From contig NZ_BMYS01000022.1 in the NCBI RefSeq assembly GCF_014652395.1, positions 350 to 48,074 of the forward strand: 47,725 nucleotides of DNA, in the 5' to 3' direction. Of this stretch, positions 28,541 to 38,092 are shown in pieces. Within the stretch, counting starts at the first letter, position 1, and each line of letters opens with the position of its first letter. A program made the translations under genes and the position numbers. This DNA comes from Advenella faeciporci. GTDB lineage: Bacteria; Pseudomonadota; Gammaproteobacteria; Burkholderiales; Burkholderiaceae_B. The notes under the pieces were generated by a model that saw nothing but the letters and a program-made list of their open reading frames with translations, was not told the origin of the DNA and ran no database searches.

Positions 28541-29992
28541 TTACAACGGATACTGCCTTGCTTCTGTCTGAATCGTAATCCAGCGCAGGTCGGTAAACTC
28601 GTTAATGGCACCTTTGCCACCAAAACGGCCATAACCGCTTTGCTTCACGCCACCAAATGGCATTTGCGCCTCATCATGGACTGTTGGCCCATTGATATGG
28701 CAAATGCCGCTTTCAATCTGCTTGGCTGTTTTCAACGCGCGGTTGATGTTCTGGCTGAATACAGCCGATGCCAGACCATAATCGCTATCGTTGGCAACAG
28801 CAATAGCCTCTTCGTCGGTCGCAAAGGTTTTAACGGTTGTGACCGGCCCGAATGACTCTTCTGAATACAGTCTCATTTCAGGTGTGACACCCACCACCAG
28901 CACGGGCTTCATTAAAGCACCTTGGGTTTCCAGCGGTACGGGCAGAACAGCCCCCTTGGCAACGGCATCTTCCACCATTCCTTTAATACGCCCGGCAGAA
29001 CCTGCGCTTTCCAGATAACCCAAAGTATTGCTTGCGTCTTCGGGCGTACCGGTTTTAATCGTTTTGATTTTGGCGGTCAGTTTTTCAATGAAAGCATCGG
29101 CAATGGTATCCTGCACCAAGACACGTTCGGTAGACATGCAAATCTGGCCCTGATTGAAATAGGCGCCAAACGCAATAGCAGCTACCGCCTGGTCAAGATC
29201 GGCATCATCATACACAATAACAGGCGCTTTGCCACCCAGCTCAAGCAAAGCGGGTTTCAAGTACTTACCTGCTGTAGTAGCGATAATTTTACCCACCTTG
29301 GTAGAACCGGTAAAATTAATTCGTTTAACGGCCGGATGGGCAATTAACTGTTCCACAACGGCACCGGCATCTTCAGGAGCATTACTGATAACGTTTACCA
29401 CCCCGTCACCCAGACCCGCATCGGTAAGCACTTTACCGATCAGCGCGTGGGTAGCCGGGCATAACTCTGATGATTTCAGAATAACCGTATTACCGCACGC
29501 CAGTGGCAATGCAATAGAGCGAGTAGCCAGAATAACCGGTGCATTCCATGGTGCGATACCAACGATTACACCACATGGAACACGGACAGCCATGGCCAGA
29601 TTGCCAGGCACGTCGGAAGGAATGACTGACCCCTCGAGCTGAGTCGTCATTGCCGCTGCTTCACGCAGGATATTGGCTGACAGATGAACATTGAAATAAT
29701 ACCAGGAGTCTGTAGAACCGGTTTCCGTACGAACCGTTGATACAAACTCTTCAGCCCGCTGATCCATTAAATCAGCGGCCTTGAGCAAACGTTGACGACG
29801 CTCACTGGGACTCAAGGCAGACCAGACAGGGAATGCATTGGCGGCGGCTTCGATTGCTGCCTGTACATCAGCAGACTGGGCGGCAGCCGCAGTGGTAGCC
29901 ACCTGATTGTTTACCGGGTTAATCCGGGTAAACGTTTTTTTGCCGGTTGCGTCCTGTAATTTGCCATTGATTAACAATTGTGCTGTATTCAT
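28541..29992 (-). CDS. pchA: 4-hydroxybenzaldehyde dehydrogenase (vanillin/benzaldehyde dehydrogenase family)
   Basis: A 483-residue NAD(P)-dependent aldehyde dehydrogenase. It contains IAPWNAPVILATRSIALPL, the cofactor motif FTGSTKVGK, catalytic Glu in LLELGGKAPV, and catalytic Cys in FNQGQICMSTER. The sequence resembles aromatic aldehyde dehydrogenases (Vdh, LigV, PchA). Coming 19 bp after pchF in the same operon, it should oxidise 4-hydroxybenzaldehyde made by PchCF to 4-hydroxybenzoate. In Pseudomonas putida the order is pchACXF; here pchA is last. Vanillin is a likely alternative substrate. Confidence 0.88.
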   Translation of the reverse strand: MNTAQLLINGKLQDATGKKTFTRINPVNNQVATTAAAAQSADVQAAIEAAANAFPVWSALSPSERRQRLLKAADLMDQRAEEFVSTVRTETGSTDSWYYFNVHLSANILREAAAMTTQLEGSVIPSDVPGNLAMAVRVPCGVIVGIAPWNAPVILATRSIALPLACGNTVILKSSELCPATHALIGKVLTDAGLGDGVVNVISNAPEDAGAVVEQLIAHPAVKRINFTGSTKVGKIIATTAGKYLKPALLELGGKAPVIVYDDADLDQAVAAIAFGAYFNQGQICMSTERVLVQDTIADAFIEKLTAKIKTIKTGTPEDASNTLGYLESAGSAGRIKGMVEDAVAKGAVLPVPLETQGALMKPVLVVGVTPEMRLYSEESFGPVTTVKTFATDEEAIAVANDSDYGLASAVFSQNINRALKTAKQIESGICHINGPTVHDEAQMPFGGVKQSGYGRFGGKGAINEFTDLRWITIQTEARQYPL

Positions 29993-30011
29993 TTATTTAT
30001 CCTTTAGTCAA

Positions 30012-31577
30012 CTACAGGTTGTTCTCAAGATCAATACCGCATTTTCCAGGAGCCAGAATATTGTTCGGGTCAAGGGCGCGTTTCAGGGTATGCTCAAGCC
30101 TGCGTTTGACGGGACCATAACTTTGTGCAACACGCTCCTGGAAGCGGGTATTTACACGATAAACGGCATAGCCTTCTTTTTCGAACTCATCAAGCAGTTC
30201 ATTAAAGCAAGCGTCGGCACGTTTCATTTCGTCTGGGTCAGCACGATTGTATACAAGATCAATTACGTGGTGCATATCACGCCAGCCAACAATGAACTCA
30301 CCCACGTAGTCAAGGCCGTGCTTGTTGATAATGGTTTTCGCCAGTGTTTTCTGTTTGTCACATTCGCTGCCACGAGCCTGGCTGACGGGTGCGAACCACA
30401 TGGAACCACCACCTCCACGCCAGTTGTACAAACCAAATTCCTGCAGGTTGGGTACACCTGACATTAACTCGGCACGATATTTGAAAGGCTGGGTATTACC
30501 CGCTTCTTCCTGGGTAATCAATTTACCTTTGCCCAGTTTTTTCAGTGCATTGGTAACGATATTCCAGTTGGCATCAACCTGTTCCTGCGTACCGTACAAG
30601 GCAGCATAAACGTTCCAGGCACCCAGTTTTTTATCTTTCTGGATTTGTTTCAGGATAGCATCTGAGGTTGCCCCTGGCTCTGTTGTATATTGAACGCGGC
30701 GGGTATCGCAAGTGGCGGCTTCCCACAAAACATTGGCAATAACCACCGAGTTTGGAATAACCTGGTTAATACGCAGCGGACGAATGAACTCCACGATTTC
30801 AGAAATATCAGAATCTTCTTCAAACTGGATTTCGAAAGGCTTGAATACAGGCGGGCGTGGCATTAGCCAGATACCCATTTTTGTACAAATGCCGTAATTA
30901 GACTGGGTGAACATCCCATCGAGGGTAGGACCGTACCCCCACTTAAACACCTGCCATGCCTTATCGCCTTTAACGCCACCCATACCAGTACGGTATACAT
31001 CACCGTTAGCCAGCACCACTTCCATGCCACACTGCATCATGAAGTGCTCACCGTAGGGTGTGTAGCCAACGCCACGATCGATCGTGTTACCCAATGGGCC
31101 TGCGATGGCTGAAGGAGCTGAAAAAGACAGCATTAAAGGAATATTGTTGTCTGCAAGGTAATCATACAGTTGCTGGTATGTGACGCCAGGCTCTACCAGG
31201 GCAGTACACAACTCAGGGTCAACGTGAATGATTTTATTCATTTTTTTCAGGTCAAGAATAACCTGGCCACGCATCACGGGTGCCGAACTACCATAACCGA
31301 AGTTTCGACCGGTAGAGACAGTCCAGACGGGAATTTTATGCTCATTACAAATTTTAACAACGCCCTGGATCTGCTCTACCGTTGTTGCCGTAACGGCTGC
31401 TGATGGTGCATGTGCGGTATTTTCAACCGACATCATGATTTTTTCGTAAGGAACCAGCTGTTCATGTTCTACCAGAACGTTTTCATCACCCAATAAGGCA
31501 CGGAATTTTTGTACCGCTTTTTCAAATTCAGATAATTCAACGCCGCGAGGCAAAATCGAGTTTGTTTTTTCAGACAT
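30012..31577 (-). CDS. pchF: 4-cresol dehydrogenase (p-cresol methylhydroxylase) flavoprotein subunit
   Basis: A 521-residue VAO-family flavoprotein that collinearly matches P. putida PchF. Known key residues fall at the same numbers: Tyr384 (covalent FAD attachment, in FGLYNWRGGG), Tyr95 (in RNFGYG), Tyr473 and Arg474 (phenol binding, in AVYRVN) and Glu380. It oxidises the methyl group of 4-cresol to 4-hydroxybenzyl alcohol and then to 4-hydroxybenzaldehyde, passing electrons to the PchC cytochrome in the periplasm. The start at 31577 has GGAG 8 nt upstream; six further in-frame codons would overlap pchX. Position 512 is Lys (in APGKCG), where I recall Arg in the Pseudomonas enzyme. Eugenol or 4-ethylphenol-type substrates are alternatives. 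Confidence 0.95.
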   Translation of the reverse strand: MSEKTNSILPRGVELSEFEKAVQKFRALLGDENVLVEHEQLVPYEKIMMSVENTAHAPSAAVTATTVEQIQGVVKICNEHKIPVWTVSTGRNFGYGSSAPVMRGQVILDLKKMNKIIHVDPELCTALVEPGVTYQQLYDYLADNNIPLMLSFSAPSAIAGPLGNTIDRGVGYTPYGEHFMMQCGMEVVLANGDVYRTGMGGVKGDKAWQVFKWGYGPTLDGMFTQSNYGICTKMGIWLMPRPPVFKPFEIQFEEDSDISEIVEFIRPLRINQVIPNSVVIANVLWEAATCDTRRVQYTTEPGATSDAILKQIQKDKKLGAWNVYAALYGTQEQVDANWNIVTNALKKLGKGKLITQEEAGNTQPFKYRAELMSGVPNLQEFGLYNWRGGGGSMWFAPVSQARGSECDKQKTLAKTIINKHGLDYVGEFIVGWRDMHHVIDLVYNRADPDEMKRADACFNELLDEFEKEGYAVYRVNTRFQERVAQSYGPVKRRLEHTLKRALDPNNILAPGKCGIDLENNL

Positions 31578-31591
31578 TTCTATTGTCTCCT

Positions 31592-32266
31592 TCAAGTCTC
31601 AATTGAGAATGAAACAAAATGGCCGCTGTCAGGCGACACAGAGTTATTTTTCAATGGCAATGCCGGCTCAGAAAAAAAGCCATTCGGGACAGCCAGTGAA
31701 TAGCCCAACTCAGCCATCCACTGATGTGTGCCGGCCTGCCTGTTACCTGGCATTTGCAAGCTGATACCTGATGGTACATGCCTGTGCGTTTCATTAAGCA
31801 TAAAAGCCTGGCCACACTGCTGTAAATTTTTTGCCAATTGAACAGTACAAGACCGGGTACTATCCACACTTGACACGCCATGAATAGACTGGTGTGTCTC
31901 AAGGGTATGGTGTCCAATCCATTTAACACTGGCGCCTGCACTGCGCGCCAAGTCAAGAATAATGACCGCACTGGCATCATCGGTCAAACCAAGAATATGC
32001 AGTTTTTTTTGTGATGACAGATGTTTGTTGAAGGCATTGACAAATGCCATCCCCGTGTCGGCTACCAACGTTTTTAATGATTTTCCTGACGCAGCAACAC
32101 CATCAATAAAAGCCGAACTGGATAAAGCCTCATTAACCAAAACAAACAACTGCCGGTCTGAAGCAGAACCGGTTGCAGCCATAACGGTTTGCGAAATACC
32201 TGCTCCGACACCGGCAAAACCACCCAGCGCCATCCCTTTCAGAAGCATACGACGTTTTTCATTCAT
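31592..32266 (-). CDS. pchX: PchX-like protein of the p-cresol methylhydroxylase operon, function unknown
   Basis: A 224-residue protein with a twin-arginine-like leader: Arg5-Arg6 in NEKRRMLLKG, a hydrophobic core (about 9-24) and a likely cleavage after QTVMA. The rest has no motif that I can match to an enzyme class. Its place between the cytochrome and flavoprotein genes is the same as pchX in the P. putida pchACXF operon, where it is an open reading frame of unknown role. Export and position suggest a part in maturation or assembly of the periplasmic PchCF complex (inference). The ATG at 32266 has AGGAGG 5 nt upstream; a GTG directly before it is too close. Confidence 0.75.
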   Translation of the reverse strand: MNEKRRMLLKGMALGGFAGVGAGISQTVMAATGSASDRQLFVLVNEALSSSAFIDGVAASGKSLKTLVADTGMAFVNAFNKHLSSQKKLHILGLTDDASAVIILDLARSAGASVKWIGHHTLETHQSIHGVSSVDSTRSCTVQLAKNLQQCGQAFMLNETHRHVPSGISLQMPGNRQAGTHQWMAELGYSLAVPNGFFSEPALPLKNNSVSPDSGHFVSFSIET

Positions 32267-32275
32267 CACTGCCTC

Positions 32276-32692
32276 CTAGGGGTTTTTAGTGGCAACGGGT
32301 GCTGGCGCATTCTGAATATATTCCGCAAGCAGATCCAGCGTTTCATCGCTTATATATGAAGCCGGAAAGGCCGGCATGGCTAACCATCCTTGACGAACAC
32401 GCATTTTGGTAAACACGGGTGGTAAGCCACGGCCTTTAATATCCGGGCCAACATTTAGGCCATTCGCATTAGCTTCATGGCAGTGCAAGCAAATTTTCTG
32501 ATAAACAAATTCAGCGCTGTGCCTGATTGGTTCTTCAGCAGCCATTGCCTGGGCAGATACCGCAACAGCGGAAACAGCCAGGCAGGCTAAAGTCATTTTT
32601 TTAAATACGCTCATCAGTTTTAAACCATGCTGATATGATTTATGATGCGAAACGGTGTACTTGCCGTTTGTTGATGGCAATACTTCACACAT
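32276..32692 (-). CDS. pchC: p-cresol methylhydroxylase cytochrome c subunit
   Basis: A 138-residue small c-type cytochrome. Heme attachment CLHCH is at 68-72, the likely Met ligand (Met106) in WLAMPAFPASY, and GRGLPPVF in between, as in P. putida PchC. It takes electrons from PchF flavin. The Sec signal peptide begins at Met27 (SVFKKMTLACLAVSAVAVSA) and ends at about residue 52. The ATG at 32692 has a strong GAGGAG 7 nt upstream, whereas the ATG at 32614 at the start of the signal peptide has none. So either the signal has a long n-region, or translation of this stretch has another purpose. The mature protein is the same. Confidence 0.9.
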   Translation of the reverse strand: MCEVLPSTNGKYTVSHHKSYQHGLKLMSVFKKMTLACLAVSAVAVSAQAMAAEEPIRHSAEFVYQKICLHCHEANANGLNVGPDIKGRGLPPVFTKMRVRQGWLAMPAFPASYISDETLDLLAEYIQNAPAPVATKNP

Positions 32693-33075
32693 GAACAGCT
32701 CCTCACTTTATTTAAGATGATTCATGACAAATCAAATTTCATACAAGAACTTGATTTCCTGTTTGATGCTGTCTCTGAAAACAAGGTTGCTTATACGCGT
32801 TTAGCAGTCACGCCAAGAAATATTTTTATTTATTTTCTTTTACATTTATTCATTACAAATAAAGCAACATGAGCAGACTGAATACCCTGTATTTAATTTT
32901 TAAGGTCAAAAAATTAATATAGATCAAACATCATAAACGTCGTATATGTTAACATTTCGTCTTATTTTTTCTTATCTAAATTCAATATATCTGTCATGCA
33001 TAAAAAGTCTTTTTATAATAAAAAATGCCCCTGCTGGCATTTGGCAGGGGCATGAATAATATAATGCTTTATCAA
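32693..33075. other. AT-rich region upstream of pchC
   Basis: About 330 bp of AT-rich DNA between the pch operon start and the lig terminator, with no credible gene. It must hold the pch promoter. The one clear dyad is AAATCAA (32729-32735) / TTGATTT (32751-32757), a possible operator about 40-65 bp upstream of the pchC start codon. I see no convincing -35/-10 or sigma54 pair, and no regulator gene adjoins the operon. Confidence 0.5.
33018..33053 (-). terminator. Terminator of the lig operon after ligC
   Basis: A 10-bp perfect inverted repeat (ATGCCCCTGC / GCAGGGGCAT) with a 9-nt loop. On the minus strand it ends in a run of six T, 23 bp after the ligC stop codon. Confidence 0.9.
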
Positions 33076-34026
33076 TCAGCCTAACTGTTTTTCAAGCGCA
33101 GCCAAGGTACGGTAACATTCAATAACAGATGCCACACTTGAATTAGGCTCACGGCCCTCAACAATAGCAGAAACAAACTCACGATCCTGCAATTCGATAC
33201 CATTCATGGATACCGCCACCTGAGATACATCAACCGGCTCTTCTTTACCTGTTACCAGGTCATCATAACGGGCAATATACGTGCCGTTATCACAAATATA
33301 GCGGAAAAATGTACCAAAAGGACCATCATTGTTAAATGACAGTGACAGGGTACATACTGCGCCGCTATCCGTAAGCAACTGGATTGACATATCCATGGCA
33401 ATACCCAGGGCTGGGTGTACGGGGCCCTGAACCATATTGGCCTTGACCACTTTTGAACCGGTCTGGTACTGGAACAGGTCAACGGTATGGGCAGCATGGT
33501 GCCATAACAAGTGGTCTGTCCATGAACGGGGCTGGCCCAGTGCATTGGTATTGGTACGGCGGAAAAAATAAGTTTGCACATCCATTTGCTGGATATTCAG
33601 TTCACCGGCCACAATCTTGTTGTGAATCCACTGATGACTCGGATTAAAGCGACGGGTATGCCCAACCATGGCTACCAGATTCTTCTCTTTTTGCAAACGC
33701 AACACTTCTTCAGCGTCAGCCAGATTGTCTGCCAGCGGGATTTCAACCTGTACATGCTTGCCGGCTTTAAGGCAGGCCAGCGTTTGTGAAGCATGCATCT
33801 GGGTTGGCGTACACAAAATAACAGCATCTACCCCGGCAGAGGCCAACACCTCATCCAGATTGTCTGAAACATTGGGAATACCGTATTTATCAGCCACTTC
33901 CTGGGCTTTTTCCTTGGTACTTGTCACAACATAGGTCACTTCGGCATTGGGAATGTTTTTCAGGCCGTCCAGATGCTTGATACCAAAAGCACCTGCGCCA
34001 ACCAACGCGATTTTAACTTTTTGCAT
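33076..34026 (-). CDS. ligC: 4-carboxy-2-hydroxymuconate-6-semialdehyde dehydrogenase
   Basis: A 316-residue GFO/IDH/MocA-type oxidoreductase. N-terminal NAD(P) motif VGAGAFGIKHLDGL, the family HVQVEIPLADNLADA segment, and SWTDHLLWHHAAHTVDLFQY, a substrate-binding stretch typical of LigC. It oxidises the cyclic hemiacetal form of the protocatechuate 4,5-ring-opening product to 2-pyrone-4,6-dicarboxylate. It is the last gene of the lig operon and is preceded by GGAG. An 85-bp gap separates it from ligB. Confidence 0.93.
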   Translation of the reverse strand: MQKVKIALVGAGAFGIKHLDGLKNIPNAEVTYVVTSTKEKAQEVADKYGIPNVSDNLDEVLASAGVDAVILCTPTQMHASQTLACLKAGKHVQVEIPLADNLADAEEVLRLQKEKNLVAMVGHTRRFNPSHQWIHNKIVAGELNIQQMDVQTYFFRRTNTNALGQPRSWTDHLLWHHAAHTVDLFQYQTGSKVVKANMVQGPVHPALGIAMDMSIQLLTDSGAVCTLSLSFNNDGPFGTFFRYICDNGTYIARYDDLVTGKEEPVDVSQVAVSMNGIELQDREFVSAIVEGREPNSSVASVIECYRTLAALEKQLG

Positions 34027-34111
34027 ATTATCTCCGGGGATATATGGTTAAATTATTTCAGGCATTAACTATTAATAAAAACAGTTAATGCCTGTTAACA
34101 AGGTACTTGTA

Positions 34112-34981
<870 letters not shown>

Positions 34982-35374
34982 TTATTTAGATTTCTCGTGC
35001 AAATACCGGTTACCTTCCGGTGAACGGCCACCTTTGAGCATCATCTCCCGGTACTCTTCTTCAGTCATACCGGTCATGCTGCCAGCCATTTGCTGGAATG
35101 AGAGTCCGTCGGTTGCACCAATTTTAGCCAGAAAATAAATATTACCGCCCAATTCCATACAGCGGTTCAGGTCACGTGACATCACAGCCTGTTTCTGCTC
35201 TTCGGTCATTGGCCATTCGTCAAGATAGGCCCGCTCATTAGCCTTGAAGCGCTCCCGGTTTTCCGCTTTCATCAGGGACATGCAAAACTGATTTAAATGA
35301 TAGCCCTTACGGGATTGCTCTGAATCAAAAATAGTGGTTCCGGGAATATCCTTGTAAGGTTTTTCCAATGCCAT
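34982..35374 (-). CDS. ligA: Protocatechuate 4,5-dioxygenase alpha subunit
   Basis: A 130-residue helical protein with YHLNQFCMSLMKAENRERFK, YLDEWPMTEEQKQAVMSRD and GGNIYFLAKIGATDGLSFQQ, the standard LigA blocks. LigA caps the active site of LigB in the heterotetramer. It starts 2 bp after the ligI stop codon and has a strong AGGAG. Confidence 0.96.
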   Translation of the reverse strand: MALEKPYKDIPGTTIFDSEQSRKGYHLNQFCMSLMKAENRERFKANERAYLDEWPMTEEQKQAVMSRDLNRCMELGGNIYFLAKIGATDGLSFQQMAGSMTGMTEEEYREMMLKGGRSPEGNRYLHEKSK

Positions 35375-35376
35375 AT

Positions 35377-36312
35377 TTATTCTCCTTTTAACGTGACGCC
35401 GACTTCTTCGGGCCAGTATAAACGCATGGGATTGTCTACCAATATCTGTTGCTGTTCTTTTTCGGTAGATGCAATCTGCACAATATAATCAACCAGCAAA
35501 CCATCATCAGGCATATGGTCTTTCAGGTTGGGGTGTGGCCAATCAGTACCAAACAGGACACGATCGGGAAATTTCTGCATTAAACGACGGGCGAATGGAA
35601 CCACATCGGTATAGGCATTCTGTTCACCATCCAACGCTTTGGGGCCGGTTTTGCTTAAGCGCTCAGGGCAGGACAGTTTTGACCAGATGTTAGGATGTTC
35701 TTCCATTAACTTTACAAACAGGCTGAACTCTTCACCATCAACAGGCTTAGCCACATCGGGTCGCCCCATATGATCAACCACAACGGTAGTGGGCAGACCG
35801 GTAAAGAAGTCCCACAGTTCCGGCAAATCCTGTGCCTCAAAATACACCACAATGTGCCAGCCCAACGGGGCAATTTTATTGGCCACTTTCAGCAATTCTT
35901 CTTTTGGCGTGAAATCAACCAGGCGTTTCACAAAGTTGAAACGCACGCCACGTACGCCAGCCTTGTGCATGGCCTGCAATTCCTCTTCGGAAATATCGGA
36001 AGAAACGGTTGCCACACCACGGGCCAGACCGTTGGATGACTCCAACGCATCAACCAGGGCCCGATTGTCCTTGCCATGGCAGGTTGCCTGCACAATCACA
36101 TTCCGGCTGAAGCCCAAATGGTCACGCAAAGCGAACAATTGCTCTTTGGAAGCATCGCAAGGCGTATATTTACGCTCGGGCGCATAGGGAAACTGCTCGC
36201 CGGGTCCAAACACATGGCAATGTGCATCTACCGCACCCGCTGGCAATACAACTTGCGGTTTACTCGGGTTGGCATAAAAAGGCAGCCAACCAGGTGTTAC
36301 GTCAAATTTCAT
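35377..36312 (-). CDS. ligI: 2-pyrone-4,6-dicarboxylate lactonase
   Basis: A 311-residue amidohydrolase-superfamily protein. The metal or substrate HxH motif is in VDAHCHVFGPGEQFPYAPER, and later VVVDHMGRPDV and FGTDWPHPN (Asp about 248) occupy the expected places. LigI hydrolyses 2-pyrone-4,6-dicarboxylate to 4-oxalomesaconate and does not need a metal in the characterised enzyme. The ribosome binding site is weak; translation may depend on coupling with ligK, 18 bp upstream. Confidence 0.94.
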   Translation of the reverse strand: MKFDVTPGWLPFYANPSKPQVVLPAGAVDAHCHVFGPGEQFPYAPERKYTPCDASKEQLFALRDHLGFSRNVIVQATCHGKDNRALVDALESSNGLARGVATVSSDISEEELQAMHKAGVRGVRFNFVKRLVDFTPKEELLKVANKIAPLGWHIVVYFEAQDLPELWDFFTGLPTTVVVDHMGRPDVAKPVDGEEFSLFVKLMEEHPNIWSKLSCPERLSKTGPKALDGEQNAYTDVVPFARRLMQKFPDRVLFGTDWPHPNLKDHMPDDGLLVDYIVQIASTEKEQQQILVDNPMRLYWPEEVGVTLKGE

Positions 36313-36330
36313 TATTATTTCAACCCAGCA

Positions 36331-37026
36331 TTAATCAATATATTTCAAACCGGCTTTTTCAAGCGGTTCTCGCATTTTATACATATCCAGGCCCAACACG
36401 CCGGACGCCAGTTTTTCACGTTTTTCACCTTCGAAAGACTCGCGTTTTTCGGCTAGAGTGGCCACTTCTTCCGCTTTTTCACGTGGCACCACGACAATGC
36501 CATCGGTATCAGCAATAACCACATCACCCGGATTCACCAATGCTCCCGCACAAATAACCGGCACATTCACTGAGCCCAGCGTAGCCTTGATAGTACCTTT
36601 TGCATTGATGGCTTTACTGAATACGGGAAAGCCCATTTTTTCAAGCTCATCAACATCCCGAACACCCGCATCAATGATCAGCCCCTTGGCGCCACGCGCC
36701 TGAAATGAGGTTGCCAGCAAATCACCAAAAAAGCCGTCAGTGTTATCACTGGTGCAGGCGGCAACGGCCACATCACCAGGTTGCAACTGTTCGGCGGCAA
36801 CGTGCATCATCCAGTTATCACCGGGATGAAGCAGAATTGTCACTGCCGTGCCGCAGATTTTTGCGCCTGGGTAAATTGGTCTCATATAGGTTTTCATTAG
36901 ACCAATACGACCCATCGCCTCATGTACTGTTGCAACACCCAAAGCACCCAGTCTGGCAACAACGAGCGGATCGGCACGTTTAATATTACGTTTTACAACA
37001 CCTAATTGATTTAAAGTGACATCCAT
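36331..37026 (-). CDS. ligK: 4-carboxy-4-hydroxy-2-oxoadipate / 4-hydroxy-4-methyl-2-oxoglutarate aldolase
   Basis: A 231-residue RraA-like class II aldolase with [39 protein letters not shown] and the metal-site motif [14 protein letters not shown] (Arg and Asp). It splits 4-carboxy-4-hydroxy-2-oxoadipate to pyruvate and oxaloacetate, the last step of the 4,5-pathway. The start is 2 bp after the ligJ stop codon. Confidence 0.93.
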   Translation of the reverse strand: MDVTLNQLGVVKRNIKRADPLVVARLGALGVATVHEAMGRIGLMKTYMRPIYPGAKICGTAVTILLHPGDNWMMHVAAEQLQPGDVAVAACTSDNTDGFFGDLLATSFQARGAKGLIIDAGVRDVDELEKMGFPVFSKAINAKGTIKATLGSVNVPVICAGALVNPGDVVIADTDGIVVVPREKAEEVATLAEKRESFEGEKREKLASGVLGLDMYKMREPLEKAGLKYID

Positions 37027-37028
37027 TT

Positions 37029-38060
37029 TTATAACCCTTTAGCCTTTAATTTTTTATCCAAAAGCGGAAAAACCCGTCGTGTATTGGATTCATAAATCTG
37101 TTGCTTTTGCTGTGCATCCAGATTACTGTTTTCAATGTATTGTTTGGTATCATCAAAGTAAAATCCGGTGCGCGGATCAATATCACGAACCGCACCAATC
37201 ATTTCAGAGGCAAACAGAATATTTTTATGCGGGATCACCTTAAGCAGCAAATCAATACCCGGCTGATGATAAACACATGTATCAAAGAAAATATTATTCA
37301 GGAAATCGCCTTCCAGGTCCGGTTTTTTAAGCATCATGGCAAGACCCCTGAAACGGCCCCAATGATAAGGAACCGCACCGCCTCCATGAGGAATTAAAAA
37401 TCGCAGGGTTGGAAAATCTTTAAAAACATCACTGGCCAGACATTGCATAAACGCGGTTGTATCCGCATTCAAATAATGCGCTCCGGTCGTGTGAAAACAC
37501 GGATTGCAACTGGTACTGACATGCACCATTGCCGGAATATCATATTCCACCATTTTTTCATAAATGGGATACCAATATTTGTCGCTTAATGGTGGTGCGG
37601 TCCAATGACCGCCTGAAGGATCCGGGTTTAAATTAATGCCTACATTACCATATTCATTCACGCAGCGCTCAAGCTCGGGGATGCACGTTTCAATAGGTAC
37701 GCCCGGTGACTGCGGTAACATGGCAACCGGTACAAAACGATCCGGATAAAGTTGCGACACACGGAAACAAAGTTCATTACAAATGGCCGCCCAAGTGGAT
37801 GACACCTGAAAATCACCAATATGGTGTGCCATAAAGCTGGCACGGGGTGAAAAAAGCGTTATATCGGAACCCCGTTCATTCATGAATTTCAATTGATTTT
37901 TTTCAAGTGACTCACGAATCTCATCATCACTGATGTGCAGTTCAGATACCTTGGGCATCAGGGCCGGATTGTTAATGGCAGCAATTTGCTTATTACGCCA
38001 TGTTTCCAGCGCAGCCGGTGCTGTTGTATAATGACCATGGCAATCAATAATTAAACTCAT
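37029..38060 (-). CDS. ligJ: 4-oxalomesaconate hydratase
   Basis: A 343-residue amidohydrolase-2 family protein. It has an N-terminal metal motif in [32 protein letters not shown] in the middle, and [19 protein letters not shown] later. LigJ hydrates 4-oxalomesaconate to 4-carboxy-4-hydroxy-2-oxoadipate. It belongs to the amidohydrolase type, unlike the GalB-type hydratase of Pseudomonas gallate degradation. The start follows AAAGG. Confidence 0.93.
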   Translation of the reverse strand: MSLIIDCHGHYTTAPAALETWRNKQIAAINNPALMPKVSELHISDDEIRESLEKNQLKFMNERGSDITLFSPRASFMAHHIGDFQVSSTWAAICNELCFRVSQLYPDRFVPVAMLPQSPGVPIETCIPELERCVNEYGNVGINLNPDPSGGHWTAPPLSDKYWYPIYEKMVEYDIPAMVHVSTSCNPCFHTTGAHYLNADTTAFMQCLASDVFKDFPTLRFLIPHGGGAVPYHWGRFRGLAMMLKKPDLEGDFLNNIFFDTCVYHQPGIDLLLKVIPHKNILFASEMIGAVRDIDPRTGFYFDDTKQYIENSNLDAQQKQQIYESNTRRVFPLLDKKLKAKGL

Positions 38061-38092
38061 ACTAAACCTTTAAAAAAATTTACACCCTGTAT

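Noticed and set aside
32800-32830. Sigma54-type promoter (TTGGC...GC) upstream of pchC
   Set aside because: The GG and GC elements are 7 bp apart, not the 10 bp needed.
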